A stretch of 64,000 bases of DNA from positions 186,001-250,000 of the forward strand of contig JAQGEQ010000046.1 in NCBI GenBank assembly GCA_034620365.1, in the 5' to 3' direction. Position 1 is the first letter of the stretch; each line of letters starts with the position of its first letter. The notes under the pieces are model-generated. The model had not been told where the DNA came from and ran no database searches. It was given only the letters and a program-made list of their open reading frames with translations. Made by a program: the position numbers and the translations under genes. Of this stretch, positions 38,574 through 50,776 are shown piece by piece. The DNA comes from Pegea sp. RAD2-039 (lineage: Eukaryota; Chordata; Thaliacea; Salpida; Salpidae).

Positions 38574-39623
38574 AAGTCGAATTTATAACTCTACTTGTAA
38601 AAATGTATATTGTTCTTGCTAATTTTTTTATTTGCATTGTTGTATATAAATCTAAGATTAAAATTTAGAAAAATAACAATTAGATATTTTATTGTGTTGA
38701 ATAAGTTTTAAAGATCTGTTATATAGTTCTATGAATAAGCAGTAGTGCAATATGACTAGCAATAGCTAAAGCTGGAATAACCACTAATTTGTTTTATTTA
38801 ATTTACTCATTGAGCCATTTTTGTATTAATTCAAACTAATTGGTTCCAAGAAACTTGACAAAAAATAAGTTAGTTTTTTGGCCCTGTGAAAAAATATTCT
38901 GATGAGGCAAAAATTATTTAGATATGAGTAAAAAAATCTTAGACCTTGACACATAAATAGAAGTTAGTTTAGTAAATCAACTTTTATACTGCTCTGCTGA
39001 ACTTTAAATACGATAAATATGATATTCATCAAACATTTTGATATGAAAATATGACATTTCGGAATTTTATAATTCTACTCATCTTATAAATACAAAAGAA
39101 TCACAAAAGTTTATACCAACTTTGATTTTGTGGTTGCTTTATACATTATTGCTGTAGTTTTACAATTTTTTCTACTTTTTTTACAAAAATTGAGCAGAAG
39201 TGTTGCTAAAAATATTTTAATGAAATCAGTTTGATTTTAGTGAAAACTCAGGCTGAAACAAACACTTAAAAAGTAAATTATAAAAAAGTGTTTAGATGGT
39301 GTTAGTGTATACAACTACAAAATGTATATTACTACATTTTAATACTTCTCAGTGGATTGAATTTGGTGTCATTTGTTGCAAACAAAATATTTGAATCTCT
39401 AAGATACATGCGATAATCAAGTAGCTTATAGATTACTGCAAATTAGTGATAGAAATAATAAGCTTAAACAAAAGTCTTAAAAATGTTTAAGTAAGAAAGT
39501 TATAACAAAATAAATTAATTAAAATTTTCATTTTAAAACTAGAAAAGTGATTTAGAAAAGTAAATCTTGTTTCCCGCCATATATAAAATGAAATTATTTA
39601 ATTGCAAGTTAATTATGGAAAGA
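38574..39623. other. AT-rich DNA between convergent genes
   Basis: About 1 kb between the stop codons of the hydroxylase and the EF-hand gene. It must hold both 3' UTRs. No canonical AATAAA stands out close to either stop, and I saw no repeat or RNA gene. Confidence -1.
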
Positions 39624-42600
39624 TCACACTAATGCTTTTAAAAATGTTCCATATTTGACCTCGTTGTTCAAACCTCGGTCGTATTTACTCAGTAACTTAT
39701 AGAAATCATTAGGATTGTCGAATGATACTCCGTGATTATTCAAAGCATCAAGAAAAGATTTCACCGGGATCTTTCCAGTCTTTTTCTGGTCTTGTTTACG
39801 AAGCATTCGACTGAGTGATCCAATCTTGACCCCGTGGACAAAAGGCTGGACTTTTCTCTTTATAAGGCTACTGACTAAAATGTTTGACAGTTTTTTAAAT
39901 TGTATCTAAAGTCTTATAAAAAGAATTATAAATTTTATGAAAGAAAAAAAATGAAATTTGATTTTCATTAAAATTTGAGTTACTTTAGATTTACCTGAAT
40001 CAGTATTGCTTGATTCTTTATAAGCTTTATTTTCTGAGTTGAAATCTGAACTTTTGATTTTGTTGCTTTTTACTATAAATATAATATTTAAAGAAACAAA
40101 TTAGATAAAGTAAATGTTTGTTTTTCATATTAAAAAATAACTTATTTTCAGTCTGATAAAATTGTTTTTTTATCATTATAAAAACTTTATAAAAATGCTT
40201 TAACAAACATGTATGTGAAAAACAAATAAAAAGCTTATTTGTAAAATCAACAAACTCAAAACTAACTAAATTGATGGTTAGAATTTGTAGAGTTTTTTTC
40301 TGGTAGCTTCCTTTGAATAGATTTCATCTTGTTCATTGTATCATCACGTTTATATATATATGTCTTCAATACTCCACCAGTAACTTCAGTAATAAACAAT
40401 TTTTAATACAAAAAAAAGTTTTCTTAAATCATAACTTGATGAAAGTACAATTTAAGAATATACTTGATAAAAACGAAATTGAAGATCAATTTTTGATACT
40501 GACCATTTTCGTTCTCTTTTGTTTTTGTCATTCCCGCGAATTTTTTCGATTTGTGATTCACATAGAACTGAAGCATCTTCATATAATCACTCTTCTCCGC
40601 GATTCGCGACTCTAACATCTCAACGAGAAAATATATTTCTAACAAACTGATCTTCAGATGTAGACTTTCAAGGATTTCAACCAGTTGATGCTGAAATAAA
40701 GATTTATAAGATCACCACAAACTTAATCATTCCAACTTTAAATATCCTTGAAGTTCCGAAAGGATCCAAAGAACGGAATTTAGTTTTCAATTCTTTCCAG
40801 TTCTTGCAAACTATCTTTCTGATCTTCTCCAAAATTTCTTCTAAGATGATTTTAGGTTTTGTCGACTTTTTAAACTTCTCTAAAAGGTTTGAAAATGGTG
40901 GAAATATTCACAGACCACCTCTAACTGACCAGGTCTGATTATGGAGTAGTAGATTTGAGTCACGTGCTTAATGATGACAGCAAATGATAATGATTCCATT
41001 GGCCAAGTAATCGGCATGCTTAACCACAGACGTTGTAACTCATCTGGAGTTAGAATAAATCCGCATCTAAGGACATATTTTTCTGGGTAAGATTTCAGTT
41101 TGAAGATCAAAGCACCTGAACATGACATAATCAAACTTTTCCTTGTCCACTCTTTGAAAATCTTCCCTGACACTTAGATCATATTCTTTTTTGAAATTGA
41201 TGAACTTTTTAAGAAGAACATCTACAAGTTGGAACTCGAGATGATGAAGAGGTTGAGGATCATGTCTTTAAAAATTGAGAAGTTTGAAAATCATATTTTA
41301 ACCTGAATCTCACCTTAAAGTGTGATCTCCTGGATCTGCTCCCATCATCTGAAGATACCTAATCTTATGCTCTCGAAGATAACTTACATCCATTTCTTGG
41401 ACCCAAGGATCTATCTCAGCAGTATCAGATGATCTGCAGAAGATCATCAGAAAAGATGACTAAAAGAATCCCAACATCATACTCCTTAGTGATGTCAAAC
41501 ATGGAAAGAAGTTCTGCATAAGACACTTCCTCTTTTTTATCATTCTTTTTCTTGATCTGTATGAGATCTGAAGATTTAAAAGTGTTCCAACTTTTATCGC
41601 TGATCTTTATCGAGAAGTGAGACTCTAGAACAGATTTAACATCTTGCTATAAAACAATAAACTTTAAAAATCTATTTGGGTGGATTCAGATAAAGAACAG
41701 CTCACTAAATCCAGATAACCAGATTGGGAAGAATCGATCTCTTTAAAACTAGATAAGAGCAAGAAAAAATCTTTCTGAAAAATTCTTATGAGCTTGCACT
41801 CAAGCAAGGCAGCAGAAAGATCATCATTTGAAGATTTAAGTCGGTTTGGAGAATGGAATCTAAGTTGGTTATGAAAGAAATAAAACATTTTAAAGATTTT
41901 ACTATAAATAAGATCACAATTGTTGATGTAGCAAATAAATTAGAGTTCTTACATATGGTTTGAATTGTTGATGATCTTAAACAGAATTCCTAATCGTGTC
42001 CTTGACTGCAATCTTTTTAAAAGTAACTTGTAACTGACCAGTCCATCTTTTCTTCTGATTCCTGATCTACGAAATTATTAAAAGTTTGTAACCAAGATCC
42101 GATTGTTACTTTACTATTCATAAATTCATCAAAAATTCTTTAAAATAATAAAATTTTGATTAATACATTCAAATGTAACCTGGAAAGAAAATGCTCTAAT
42201 TGAACTGCTTTGATTCGAAATCCAAAAGATTTCAGAACATCTCTGAGCTCGGATTTATAAATCATTCCATCATTATTGTGATCTTTGGATGTAAGTGCAT
42301 CAATTAAACCTCCGTGCCCCTGATTCAGCTGTTCATCATAAAATTAAAGTTTGAAACTCCAAAGTTGGTTGTCACCTTTTTTTGAATAAAATCTGCCAAG
42401 TCTCCATTAAATTTGGTCATTTTATCGCGTCCAACAGAAGTCTTTGACCGGTGGGCAAGATGTTGATCTTGTGAAGATAATAATATATAAAAAAAACTTG
42501 TCAGCTCAACTCAAAACTTTACCTAGTTGTTTTTCTTTGATATTTGGAGCAGTTGAAATTAATCTTTTCCTTTTAAATGAAAAAAAGTTGCTTTTAAATT

Positions 42601-45433
42601 TTATCGTTTTTTGTGAAAAAGGATTTTTAGCAGAAATCCATAAAAACTGAATTTCAAATCTTTACTTTTTTACATTAAATTTTCTAAAACTGAAATTTAG
42701 AACTAAAATTGTAAAAACTATAAATATAAGTTTAATAAGATAAAGATTTATAAGATTACTTCGCTGTTTTATCATCTAAATCTTTTCTCGTTGAGCTAGA
42801 AAGAGCTGTTTCAAGCGGTTTACCATTAAAATCCATCCCCAGTATTTTAAAAAAGTCTTTTGATCTGACTACATAAGGATTACCGCAGATCCTAGTAACC
42901 AAAAGAGGTGTTTATGAAGCTTCATACAATAAGTTAAAATTACTTTCTCATCATCTGAGCAAGAATAAGAGTCGGTACTTGAAAGCCCAAACTGTTACAA
43001 CATTCTCGCAGTTGCCCAGGAAGAATGTAAGCATTTGGTCCAAAACAGCTTCCAGGAAACAAATGAGTTATCTCTGAGTTACTGAACATAGTCTGAATCA
43101 TTTGAATAATAATTCGGAAGTTATTACTTTTGTGTTATCTTGTCTTTGACTTCTTGCCACATTTTGGAAGCTTCGACTTCAGCATCTATTGATCGGACTT
43201 TAGTTTCATGTTCAGCAGCTTGTTGATTCAAATTGTTTTTATTCGTGAAAATCATACTACGTTTTTGATGAAGATTGGAAGATAAATTTTCATCCAATTG
43301 TTGTTGATAAAAATTTACCAGATCAGAAAATGAAATGGCACTCTTGCTGTAAAGTTGCATCCTAAAACGTTTACACTTATTGTCAGCTAATTTAGACTTT
43401 TAAAATGTGTTTTAAAATGTTTTGATTTTAAAACAACATAATATTAAATACATTAAAAGTTTGTTTCTTATTATTTTTAGTATAATTAGAGTTTTATTTT
43501 ATAAATTATTCCGCGAAATCATTTCGATAAAAATTTTTAGCTTATACTCTTTTGATAAATTGTTGATCAACTCAACTAAGTTTAGCTAAAATAGGATTTG
43601 TCAACAAATCTGAATTTCAAAAAGTTTTCAGACTGAAACTGAAAAATTTGAGCTTCCAAACAATGTCATTAATTCTAAATAAAAATGAAAACTAATCCTA
43701 TTCAGAATATTTGTTAGTCAACAAAGTAAAGGTTTTTAGTTTCACTTTAGATGTTTGGGAAACAAATATTAAAATCAGATTGTAAAATTTCAGTTTATCA
43801 ATAACTGGATATTCGAAAAAACTTCTATCTATAGGCAGTTGTTTTCTTAATTTTGTAAGAAACCTTAGATTTAATTGTTATTATCCAGTAGAATTTATCA
43901 AAACAGATTGAAATCTAACAAATAACTGATATCTAAAGCTTAAAATCAAATATAAAAATTAAAATATCGACAGATTAGTTTTGCATCACCTTTTAATTAC
44001 AGCATTTATTTTACTTGGAGGAACATATCCGCAAATACACCAAATTATTCGTCCAAATGCTTCCTTTGAAACTTTTCCCTCTCCCGAAGGATCATTAGAT
44101 CGAAAAAGTTTTCGAACTTCATTCACACCATTTGATCTTTGTAACTTTTGCTCTATTTTCAAGATCACCTTAAATTTGAAACATTTTAAGGGTAGCCAAA
44201 CATAAGAAGTTTCAATATTTGGCTTCAAGCCGTATAGATAGCCTGATGTTTATTTATAGCAATCAGTCTTAGAAATATCACAAATTGATATTTGGAGAAC
44301 AAATATGTTTATTTGAAACAACAAACTAAATAAAAAAATAAGCAGTTGACTCTAAAGTAGTTGCGAAAAAAAAATGTTTTTTGGAAAATTTTTTGTTTTT
44401 TCTTTCTACCGAAAAATGATTTTAAAGTAAAGGAGAATTTTGCAAAAATTCACATTATTACCTCTCAAGAAATAAGCTTCAACCCTTTTTTGTTGTTCTC
44501 AAGCTTCTTGAGACTTTTTAAAGTTGTTTTTAAACATTTCTTCTAAACTTAGTCTAGATTAATTAAAATTTCGACAAAAACAGTTTTGTAAATCTTAGTT
44601 TTAAGTTGATAAGCCTGAAAACAAGTTTATTATTCACGAATTGTTATTCTGATTGCTGTTTTATCTAAACTTTAAAATGATCGGAAATTATAAATGAAAA
44701 TTGTTGATTACAACAGATTTTATAAATTTCAGAATTTGGAATGAATATTGAACAAGTTGTAAAGCTTCAGTTTCAAATCTTGTATAAAAGTTTATCTAAT
44801 TGTCCAAATGAAAATTTGCAACCTAACAATAATAAATGTCCTTATATAATCAAACAAAGACTTTACGATAAATTGAAATATCTGAAGAAGAGTAATTAGG
44901 AACCCCTTGAAAAAACTGTTTAATAAAAAACGAAAATTAACTGATTCCTTTAATTACTTGGAAACTAATTTTAAAGTTTAATTAACGCAAGTATTCAAAG
45001 TTTCGGAAAGAAATTGGATTGTTTAGTTTGACTCACTTCTTCCACTGATAAATGTCCATCACCAAGTGACTTGATAACACCTGTTGATATGTTGCTACGC
45101 AACCGTCTTGCTCGAGTTCGTGCTCCACCGAAGTCATCGACAGAGAGTGAACGGGAATATGCTGGCCAATCAGCAGAGCGTATTCCGCCACGTGACCGTC
45201 TAAATACAAATGAAGTCATATATGACGTAATTTAGAAGCTTTTCAAAATTGTTTAATGATTTATAAATCGAAAATTTTCAGGTAGTTTTATTTTCAGCAT
45301 TTCTATGAATGGCCAATTATTGATAGTTTTAATTAAAGCTGCTGATTGCTTACCCACTAACAGAAAACAATCTTCTGTCAACATTAGAGAGAGGATGACA
45401 GACTTTGGGGAGTCTTGTTGAGATTGTTGACAT
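39624..45433 (-). CDS. Multi-EF-hand protein, EFCAB6-like
   Basis: Exons in transcript order: 45433-45354, 45199-45037, 44168-43990, 43361-43128, 43081-42944, 42891-42824 (or to 42760), 42467-42376, 42328-42180, 42066-41953, 41859-41706, 41646-41483, 41433-41314, 41265-41116, 41066-40930, 40879-40719, 40690-40504, 40072-39995, 39874-39624. With the 42824 donor every phase agrees and the protein has 872 residues. It is a string of helix-loop-helix modules, most with degenerate calcium loops (SNDPSGEGKVSKE, EIDSSQSGYLDL, KQDQKKTGKIPVKS). One loop, DHNNDGMIYKSE at 42240-42275, is fully canonical. The pattern of repeated, mostly degenerate EF-hands resembles EFCAB6, a ciliary/testis protein of about 1,500 residues in human, so this copy would be shorter. 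Other EFCAB families are possible. The reverse frames seen inside its exons are shadows. Confidence -1.
44741..44899 (+). CDS. Possible 52-residue nested frame in an EFCAB6-like intron
   Basis: On the plus strand inside the 868-bp intron 44169-45036, a good acceptor (tataaatttcag at 44721-44732) is followed by a frame open to a stop at 44897-44899. An ATG at 44741 would give 52 residues ending LYDKLKYLKKSN. I recognise no family and found no partner exon with donor. A frame of this size can arise by chance in such DNA. Confidence -1.
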   Translation: MNIEQVVKLQFQILYKSLSNCPNENLQPNNNKCPYIIKQRLYDKLKYLKKSN

Positions 45434-45913
45434 TTTTAATTCATTTGTAAATTTATTTTCATTTTAAGTTCTGTGAAAAGTAAATATGAAAAAAGACTAA
45501 AAAATATGAAAAGTAGTTCAAGAAGTTGCAAGTTAGTTTGATTTGATAAAATCTGAACCTATAGCTGAATAGTCATCTTTTCAATTCAACAAAAGATTTT
45601 CGTAAAAACTAAATAAATGGAAGTATTGTCAAATAAAATTGTTAAACATTTTCACGTATATTAAAGTAACCATCGGTGAAAAATAATAAAAATCACTAAG
45701 AAAATTTATCCAATCAAAAAATTTTCCACTCTAAATAATCAACTGCTCATGTAGATAATCAAATTTTTCAGTTAATACTTTTACGAGTTACTAGCTTCTA
45801 AACCTACCAAACTGAAACACACTTTATATACAATTTTGAATAAATATCAACTTTTTTCCCTTTTTCATCACAAACAATGAAACTCTTTATGTAATCAGGA
45901 AACTTTCAGTATC

Positions 45914-47817
45914 ATGTCTGATGATACCATTCATCAGCGTCTACAAAGCATACTCATATGCTCTCAAGTAGATGGCAAACATTGAGTGAAGTGCTGATAA
46001 AGTCTCTTGTACTTTAGTCATTTAGAAAGTAACTGATGAAAGTACAAATAAAACAGTTCGAAAGTGTGACAAGAGAAAAAAACACTAGCGACTTATTTAC
46101 CTTTATCCAGTCGTTTTTATTTAATAAAGTTAGTTACACTTGAATTGTTTATAACTTAAATATTCAGCAAAGTGAAATAAATTTTGTCAAGAGGCTAAAT
46201 GTAATCCAGATCAATTTTGATGTTGGTAATTTCATGGAATTTTCCAGAAGATAACGGTAAATGTCAATTGGACTTAAAATGTCCTTACAGGAACGGATTT
46301 CTTCACCTAGCAGCGAATTAAACTTCAGTATTTAACATTCGCGATTCAGGGTTTGAAATCCACACAAAGCAGACACACTTTATTAGAAGTCTGTTGGCTT
46401 GAAAAATCTTTTTAGTTCACGCTGCAAATCCGAGAAAAGTGTATTTCAAAGAAAATCTTGCGCTTGGTGGTGTATGAAAATTGCGCAAGTACACGCAGTA
46501 AAGCAGCTATTTTAAACGATGCATGTTGCTTTTTTCAGCTAACTTTACGAGCAAAAAATGATTGAATAACTAATTTTACTCGTTTTTCTACCAGTCTTGT
46601 TACATATAGCTAGCTTCAACGTGTTTAAATCTGAAGTAATTTTGCAACAAGTTTTATACAATAATACATTCATCTATATTCAATGTATTTTATAATTTCA
46701 CTTTAAGTAACAAATTTGAAAAAATTAATAAATATATTTCTATAGTAAAAAATATGTTTTATTAACGTATCAAATCTAATTTTATTTTATATAGAATACA
46801 ATTAATTATAATTATACGTCTATAATCTCTCAAAATCAAGAAGGTTTGAAAACTTAATTGTTTTAGCTGTTTAAAAGTGAAATTTTATTTGTTATATTTA
46901 AAAACGTTCCAACTAAATAACATTACAATTAAATTAATGTGCAACCAACAAAATAGGTTTATTGATACTGGTGTACCAGACTATTCAAAAAAAGATGATT
47001 CGACTGAAAGTCTTCTGCTTGTTCGTTAACATGACTCTTTTTCTCTTTGCAAAACTTCATTAAATGACTCACCAGTTATAATAAATACGCTCGTTAGCCT
47101 TGAAAAACGTAGCTCAATCGTTATAACTTTTAACTAAATTTGCAAGCTAGATACAAAACTAAAAAGTATAATTTTTTTTAGTTTTTTGTGAGTTAGCTAA
47201 GTAAGGTTTACAATGGTTTAACTTTATAAGATTTTTTGTGATGAGTTATTTTTCAATCATTTATCTTTTCAAAGTTATCTGATTTTTATGTTTTGATAAA
47301 ACATATAATCAAGCATAAAAATAGTTTTTACCACACCGAAGCTAATTTCTTGTTTTCAAAACTTTTTATAAGAGTATATAGAAATACAAAAAGTAGGCTG
47401 CCAAAGAGTTTTACAGGAGTACTTGCCCCTTCAAAATAAGATCATTATTGACGATGAAAAATCAAACTTAGAGCTTATGAAACAGTTATCACAGCAAACA
47501 AGTTGTGATTTACTCTTACATCATTATGGTTTTACGGTTAGTAACCTAACTACTACACCAATAGCTTATATACACCAAATGATTGAATGAAACTTTATAT
47601 GAGTTTCTTCTTTTAAAACTTGTATTAAAATACTGAGTCAAAGTTCACAAACCTTTTTTATAATTTTTGTGTTAGAATCAAACCCAGACTTGAAGACTTA
47701 AAAATTGTCTGCCGTTAACAAACAAACAAGTTATATAAAAAGTGTTCTGTAGAAAAATTAAAAACGTTTTCTTCAAACCTATTTTAGTTGAACTTTGCTG
47801 AACAAAGTTTAGAATAA
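45914..47817 (+). CDS. Candidate small gene of unknown function, 67 residues
   Basis: Three exons join in phase 0: 45914-45967 (ATG, ending before gtagat), 47417-47536 (acceptor gttttacag, donor gttagt) and 47788-47817 (acceptor cctattttag, stop TAA). The product begins MSDDTIHQRLQSIL and has EYLPLQNKIIIDD and CDLLLHHYGF in the middle exon. The middle exon stays open further upstream in the same frame (VGCQRVLQ before it), so the first join could be different. The composition is protein-like, unlike the surrounding DNA. I do not recognise the family. AATAAA overlaps the stop at 47812-47817. The 1.45-kb first intron and the lack of homology keep confidence low. Confidence -1.
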
Positions 47818-47971
47818 AAACACAAAACCTTTCTCAATAGATAAGGGTAAAAAATATCGCCTACTTTTTACGTAATATTTTTGATCGACTTAATTAGTTT
47901 CAATATATTTTTTCATGAAGAACCATTATCGACAAATAACTTATAGTTTTGCTTTTCAAAAAATTTATATA

Positions 47972-48008
47972 GGTAGCGCTGTTGTTCGCTGTAACAACTG
48001 ACGCTACC
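47972..48008. other. GC-rich imperfect hairpin
   Basis: ggtagcg (47972-47978) pairs with cgctacc (48002-48008). After a small internal bulge, gttgtt (47981-47986) pairs with aacaac (47993-47998) around a six-base loop. Thirteen base pairs in 37 bases stand out against AT-rich flanks. It is too short for a standard microRNA precursor and is not the histone stem-loop. Confidence -1.
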
Positions 48009-49087
48009 AAATGATAATAATTTCAGTTGTAATTACCTGTTGCAAAAATCAGTTTGTTGTATTATAAAATTGTAGTTAGTATTAAATTTGAATATTAAAA
48101 TTCTCTGTTTAGAATTTCAAGTGAGCACTTATTTCTCAAACTTTTCTTATTTCATTACCTTTTGTACAAATATATAAAGAAAATTTTAAATCTTTAGACA
48201 ATAGTTTATATTTGATATAAATTAATTTAATAAATATTATCTATTACCATAATAATTTGTATTTGACTTTATTGGTTTTATTAAACATTTTTATTAACAC
48301 TAATTGATGGGTCTAACTGTGTTTTGAAGCTTAGAACATAAATGGACCTAATACTTTTTAGAACCTTCTTTTAATTATTCTACTACCTTCTTCAAAGCTT
48401 ATACATAAATAAGTTGGTTTAAAAAGCTTAATCAATAAGTTATTTTTGCTGTTGAAATGTTTTTTGTTCCTTTCTATTTTTGCTTCAAACTTCCGATTAT
48501 AAAACAGAAAAATTGAAAATAAATATTTGTTAGTAATGTTATTAAATTATACTAATTAGATTAATACTTTTTCTTAATTTATCAGATGGTTTTTTAACTT
48601 TTTAATTATATGATTATAAAATAAATAATATTTGGGATTTTTTAAATTAATTGAAATAACATTTATACAATGATTTTTTATAACAAAAGTAACCTAAAAT
48701 CACTAACAACTATACCAGCAAATAGGAAGATATTGCAGCAGATTACTCCCAATAGTGTTCTCTACTTCACAAGCAACAGAAGGATAAAAAAAACAAAGAA
48801 AAGGAAGAAAACCTAAATACCTTTCTAGTTCTTTTGCATTTCACATTCGATTTGCTTTGTTTTTGAGTCATTTAAAAGTAGACCATTAATAATATCAAAA
48901 TTAAATATTTATAATAGTCTATGTACAAGACTTCAGATATAATTATTTGATAAAAACTTATGCTTATGTTTTCATAGATTAAATATCAAAATATTTTAAA
49001 TTAAAATAAATTAATTTTGTAATAAAGCTTTTATCTAAGAGCAACAAATTGAATCAATCTATTGAACAACGAATCAAAGCTTTCAAA

Positions 49088-50562
49088 ATGCTGGGTAAGT
49101 TATATGTTTAATCTAATTTGAAACTAAACTCATTTGAAATTTATTTATGTTTAATTTTATTAAGATTTATTCATGTTGAGTTATTATTTTGGTTACCAAT
49201 AAAAAGTTCATAAATAAGATTGATAAATAATATGACAAATATAATAAATTGGGGGTCATCAATTTTGTTGATGTCATTGTAGCAAGATAAATAGTTGTAA
49301 TCGCGATACCTACATCACTTTTTATTAATAGGCTCAAATATAAAGTGAAATAAAATGTAGTAGAAGTGAACCTTTTTTAAATTCTACTTTGCTGGGTTTT
49401 ATTAAAACTATTTCATAAAATTCAAAAATTATAGAAAGTTCACCATTTCTATAATCAAGTGAAATGTCACTCTTTTCATAATTTTCTGATTTTTACCTAC
49501 ACAGGGAGACCTTTACTATCCTCAACACCATTGCAGATATCATACTCTTTAAACAAATATTACGACGGATTTTTCTTTATTTCTCAAATTATTTTGATTA
49601 TCTACAAGGTAATAGTTCTTTTTATTTTTAGAAGCAATTATTGCAAGTCATCAGTTGATTTATCAATTCATGTTTTTGAAATAGAAACTATTTATTGAGT
49701 TATTCTACTTATGTCTTTAAATAATTTCTATAAACTTTATAGACTGAAGTTTTACCTTATCCTGGAGAAAACATTGCACTTGATGTAGTTCTTTTAGTGT
49801 GTTGGTTGATGACTGAATTGACCAGAATTTTTGTTGGTATGTTTCTTAAAAATAACCTTAGATGGATATTCCTTTTTAATTATTTAATAAATAGATAACA
49901 CATTTTTTTGAGCCTACAGTTTTATGTATAAGTGAATCCATTGAAAATGTAAATAATAATATCAACAAACATTATAGAGATTTATTTCTGTGTAAAAAAA
50001 CTAATTTGTGATAAAAAGATATAGTTATTCGAAATTCATAAAATGTTGACTTAACAACAATTAGTTTTTGATCTGTATCATGTAAAGATTGGGAATTTAT
50101 TTTCAAGGATCATCAGGAAATTTAACAGAAAAAGTCTTTGCTACACTTATCTCTATTATTCTGATAATTGGATCTGCAGTGCTAGCTTTTTATTTCTTTT
50201 TTTGGCAAACTTATGTTCTTCGGCTGGATATTGTTCTGTGCTCTTTTCTTTTTGGTTTTCTGGGATTTGAGTTGCTTTTTTCTATCATCACACTTACGAC
50301 GTTTTCAAAGTAAGTTGTTTAAACTTCAATGCAGACTTTTATGTTATAAAAAGAACTAGTAGTTTCACAAGCATCTACAGATAATTCAAACTTAATTGTT
50401 ATTTGACAATAAATAGTAAATTTTGTTACTATTTTTTGTAAAATCTTCCTCTACTTGTAACATTTATTTGATTTTCGAAAATTTATTTTAGTCAGCAACT
50501 TCTTTGGAGTCTCTAACAAAATTGTAATATTTTATTTACTTTTTAGAGCGCAAACGATGTAA
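49088..50562 (+). CDS. TMEM216: TMEM216, ciliary transition-zone tetraspan protein
   Basis: Five exons (49088-49094, 49505-49608, 49743-49836, 50108-50309, 50547-50562) close in phase to 140 residues; human TMEM216 has 145. The first exon codes only Met-Leu plus one base, and the last adds KAQTM and the stop. Family signatures are clear: LSSTPLQI near the N-terminus, LPYPGENIALDVVLL, GNLTEK, and QTYVLRLDIV before the last helix. Four membrane helices are visible. In animals TMEM216 belongs to the MKS module of the ciliary transition zone, and human mutations cause Joubert and Meckel syndromes. TMEM80 is the nearest alternative, but the YPGENIALDVV and YVLRL blocks favour TMEM216. Confidence -1.
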
Positions 50563-50770
50563 GGAACGACTTTCAAACATCTCTATTCTATTTTGTATTC
50601 GATCAGTTTGATTTTTTGAGCTTTGATCCTCTAAAACTTTATTTACGCCTTAAATTCAATAATTCTCTGTAACTTTTTGAATATGATATTTGGAATGAAC
50701 AATTTGAAATGACGATGTGCAAAAGATGGCGCTAAAATATTTTGAAGACATTGAAAGAAGATTTTTAAAC

Positions 50771-50776
50771 AATAAA
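50771..50776 (+). promoter_or_regulatory. Poly(A) signal AATAAA of TMEM216
   Basis: Overlapping AATAAATAAA begins 209 bases after the TMEM216 stop codon (50560-50562). Confidence -1.

Larger units (their letters stand above)
45434..49087. other. AT-rich intergenic region with one GC-richer island and a hairpin
   Basis: Apart from the candidate small gene this 3.65 kb is AT-rich and featureless. A GC-richer island lies at about 46245-46515, and a long imperfect hairpin at 47972-48008. The promoters of the EFCAB6-like gene (left end) and TMEM216 (right end) must be here, but no defined element is visible. Confidence -1.

Noticed and set aside
42444..42650. Plus-strand 68-codon frame in the EFCAB6-like locus
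   Set aside because: It overlaps a minus-strand exon and its intron, with no independent evidence.
48713..48816. Possible exon ending in a basic tail (NRRIKKTKKRKKT)
   Set aside because: It is open and preceded by a CAG, but its phase does not fit the candidate small gene upstream, and no other partner exon was found.
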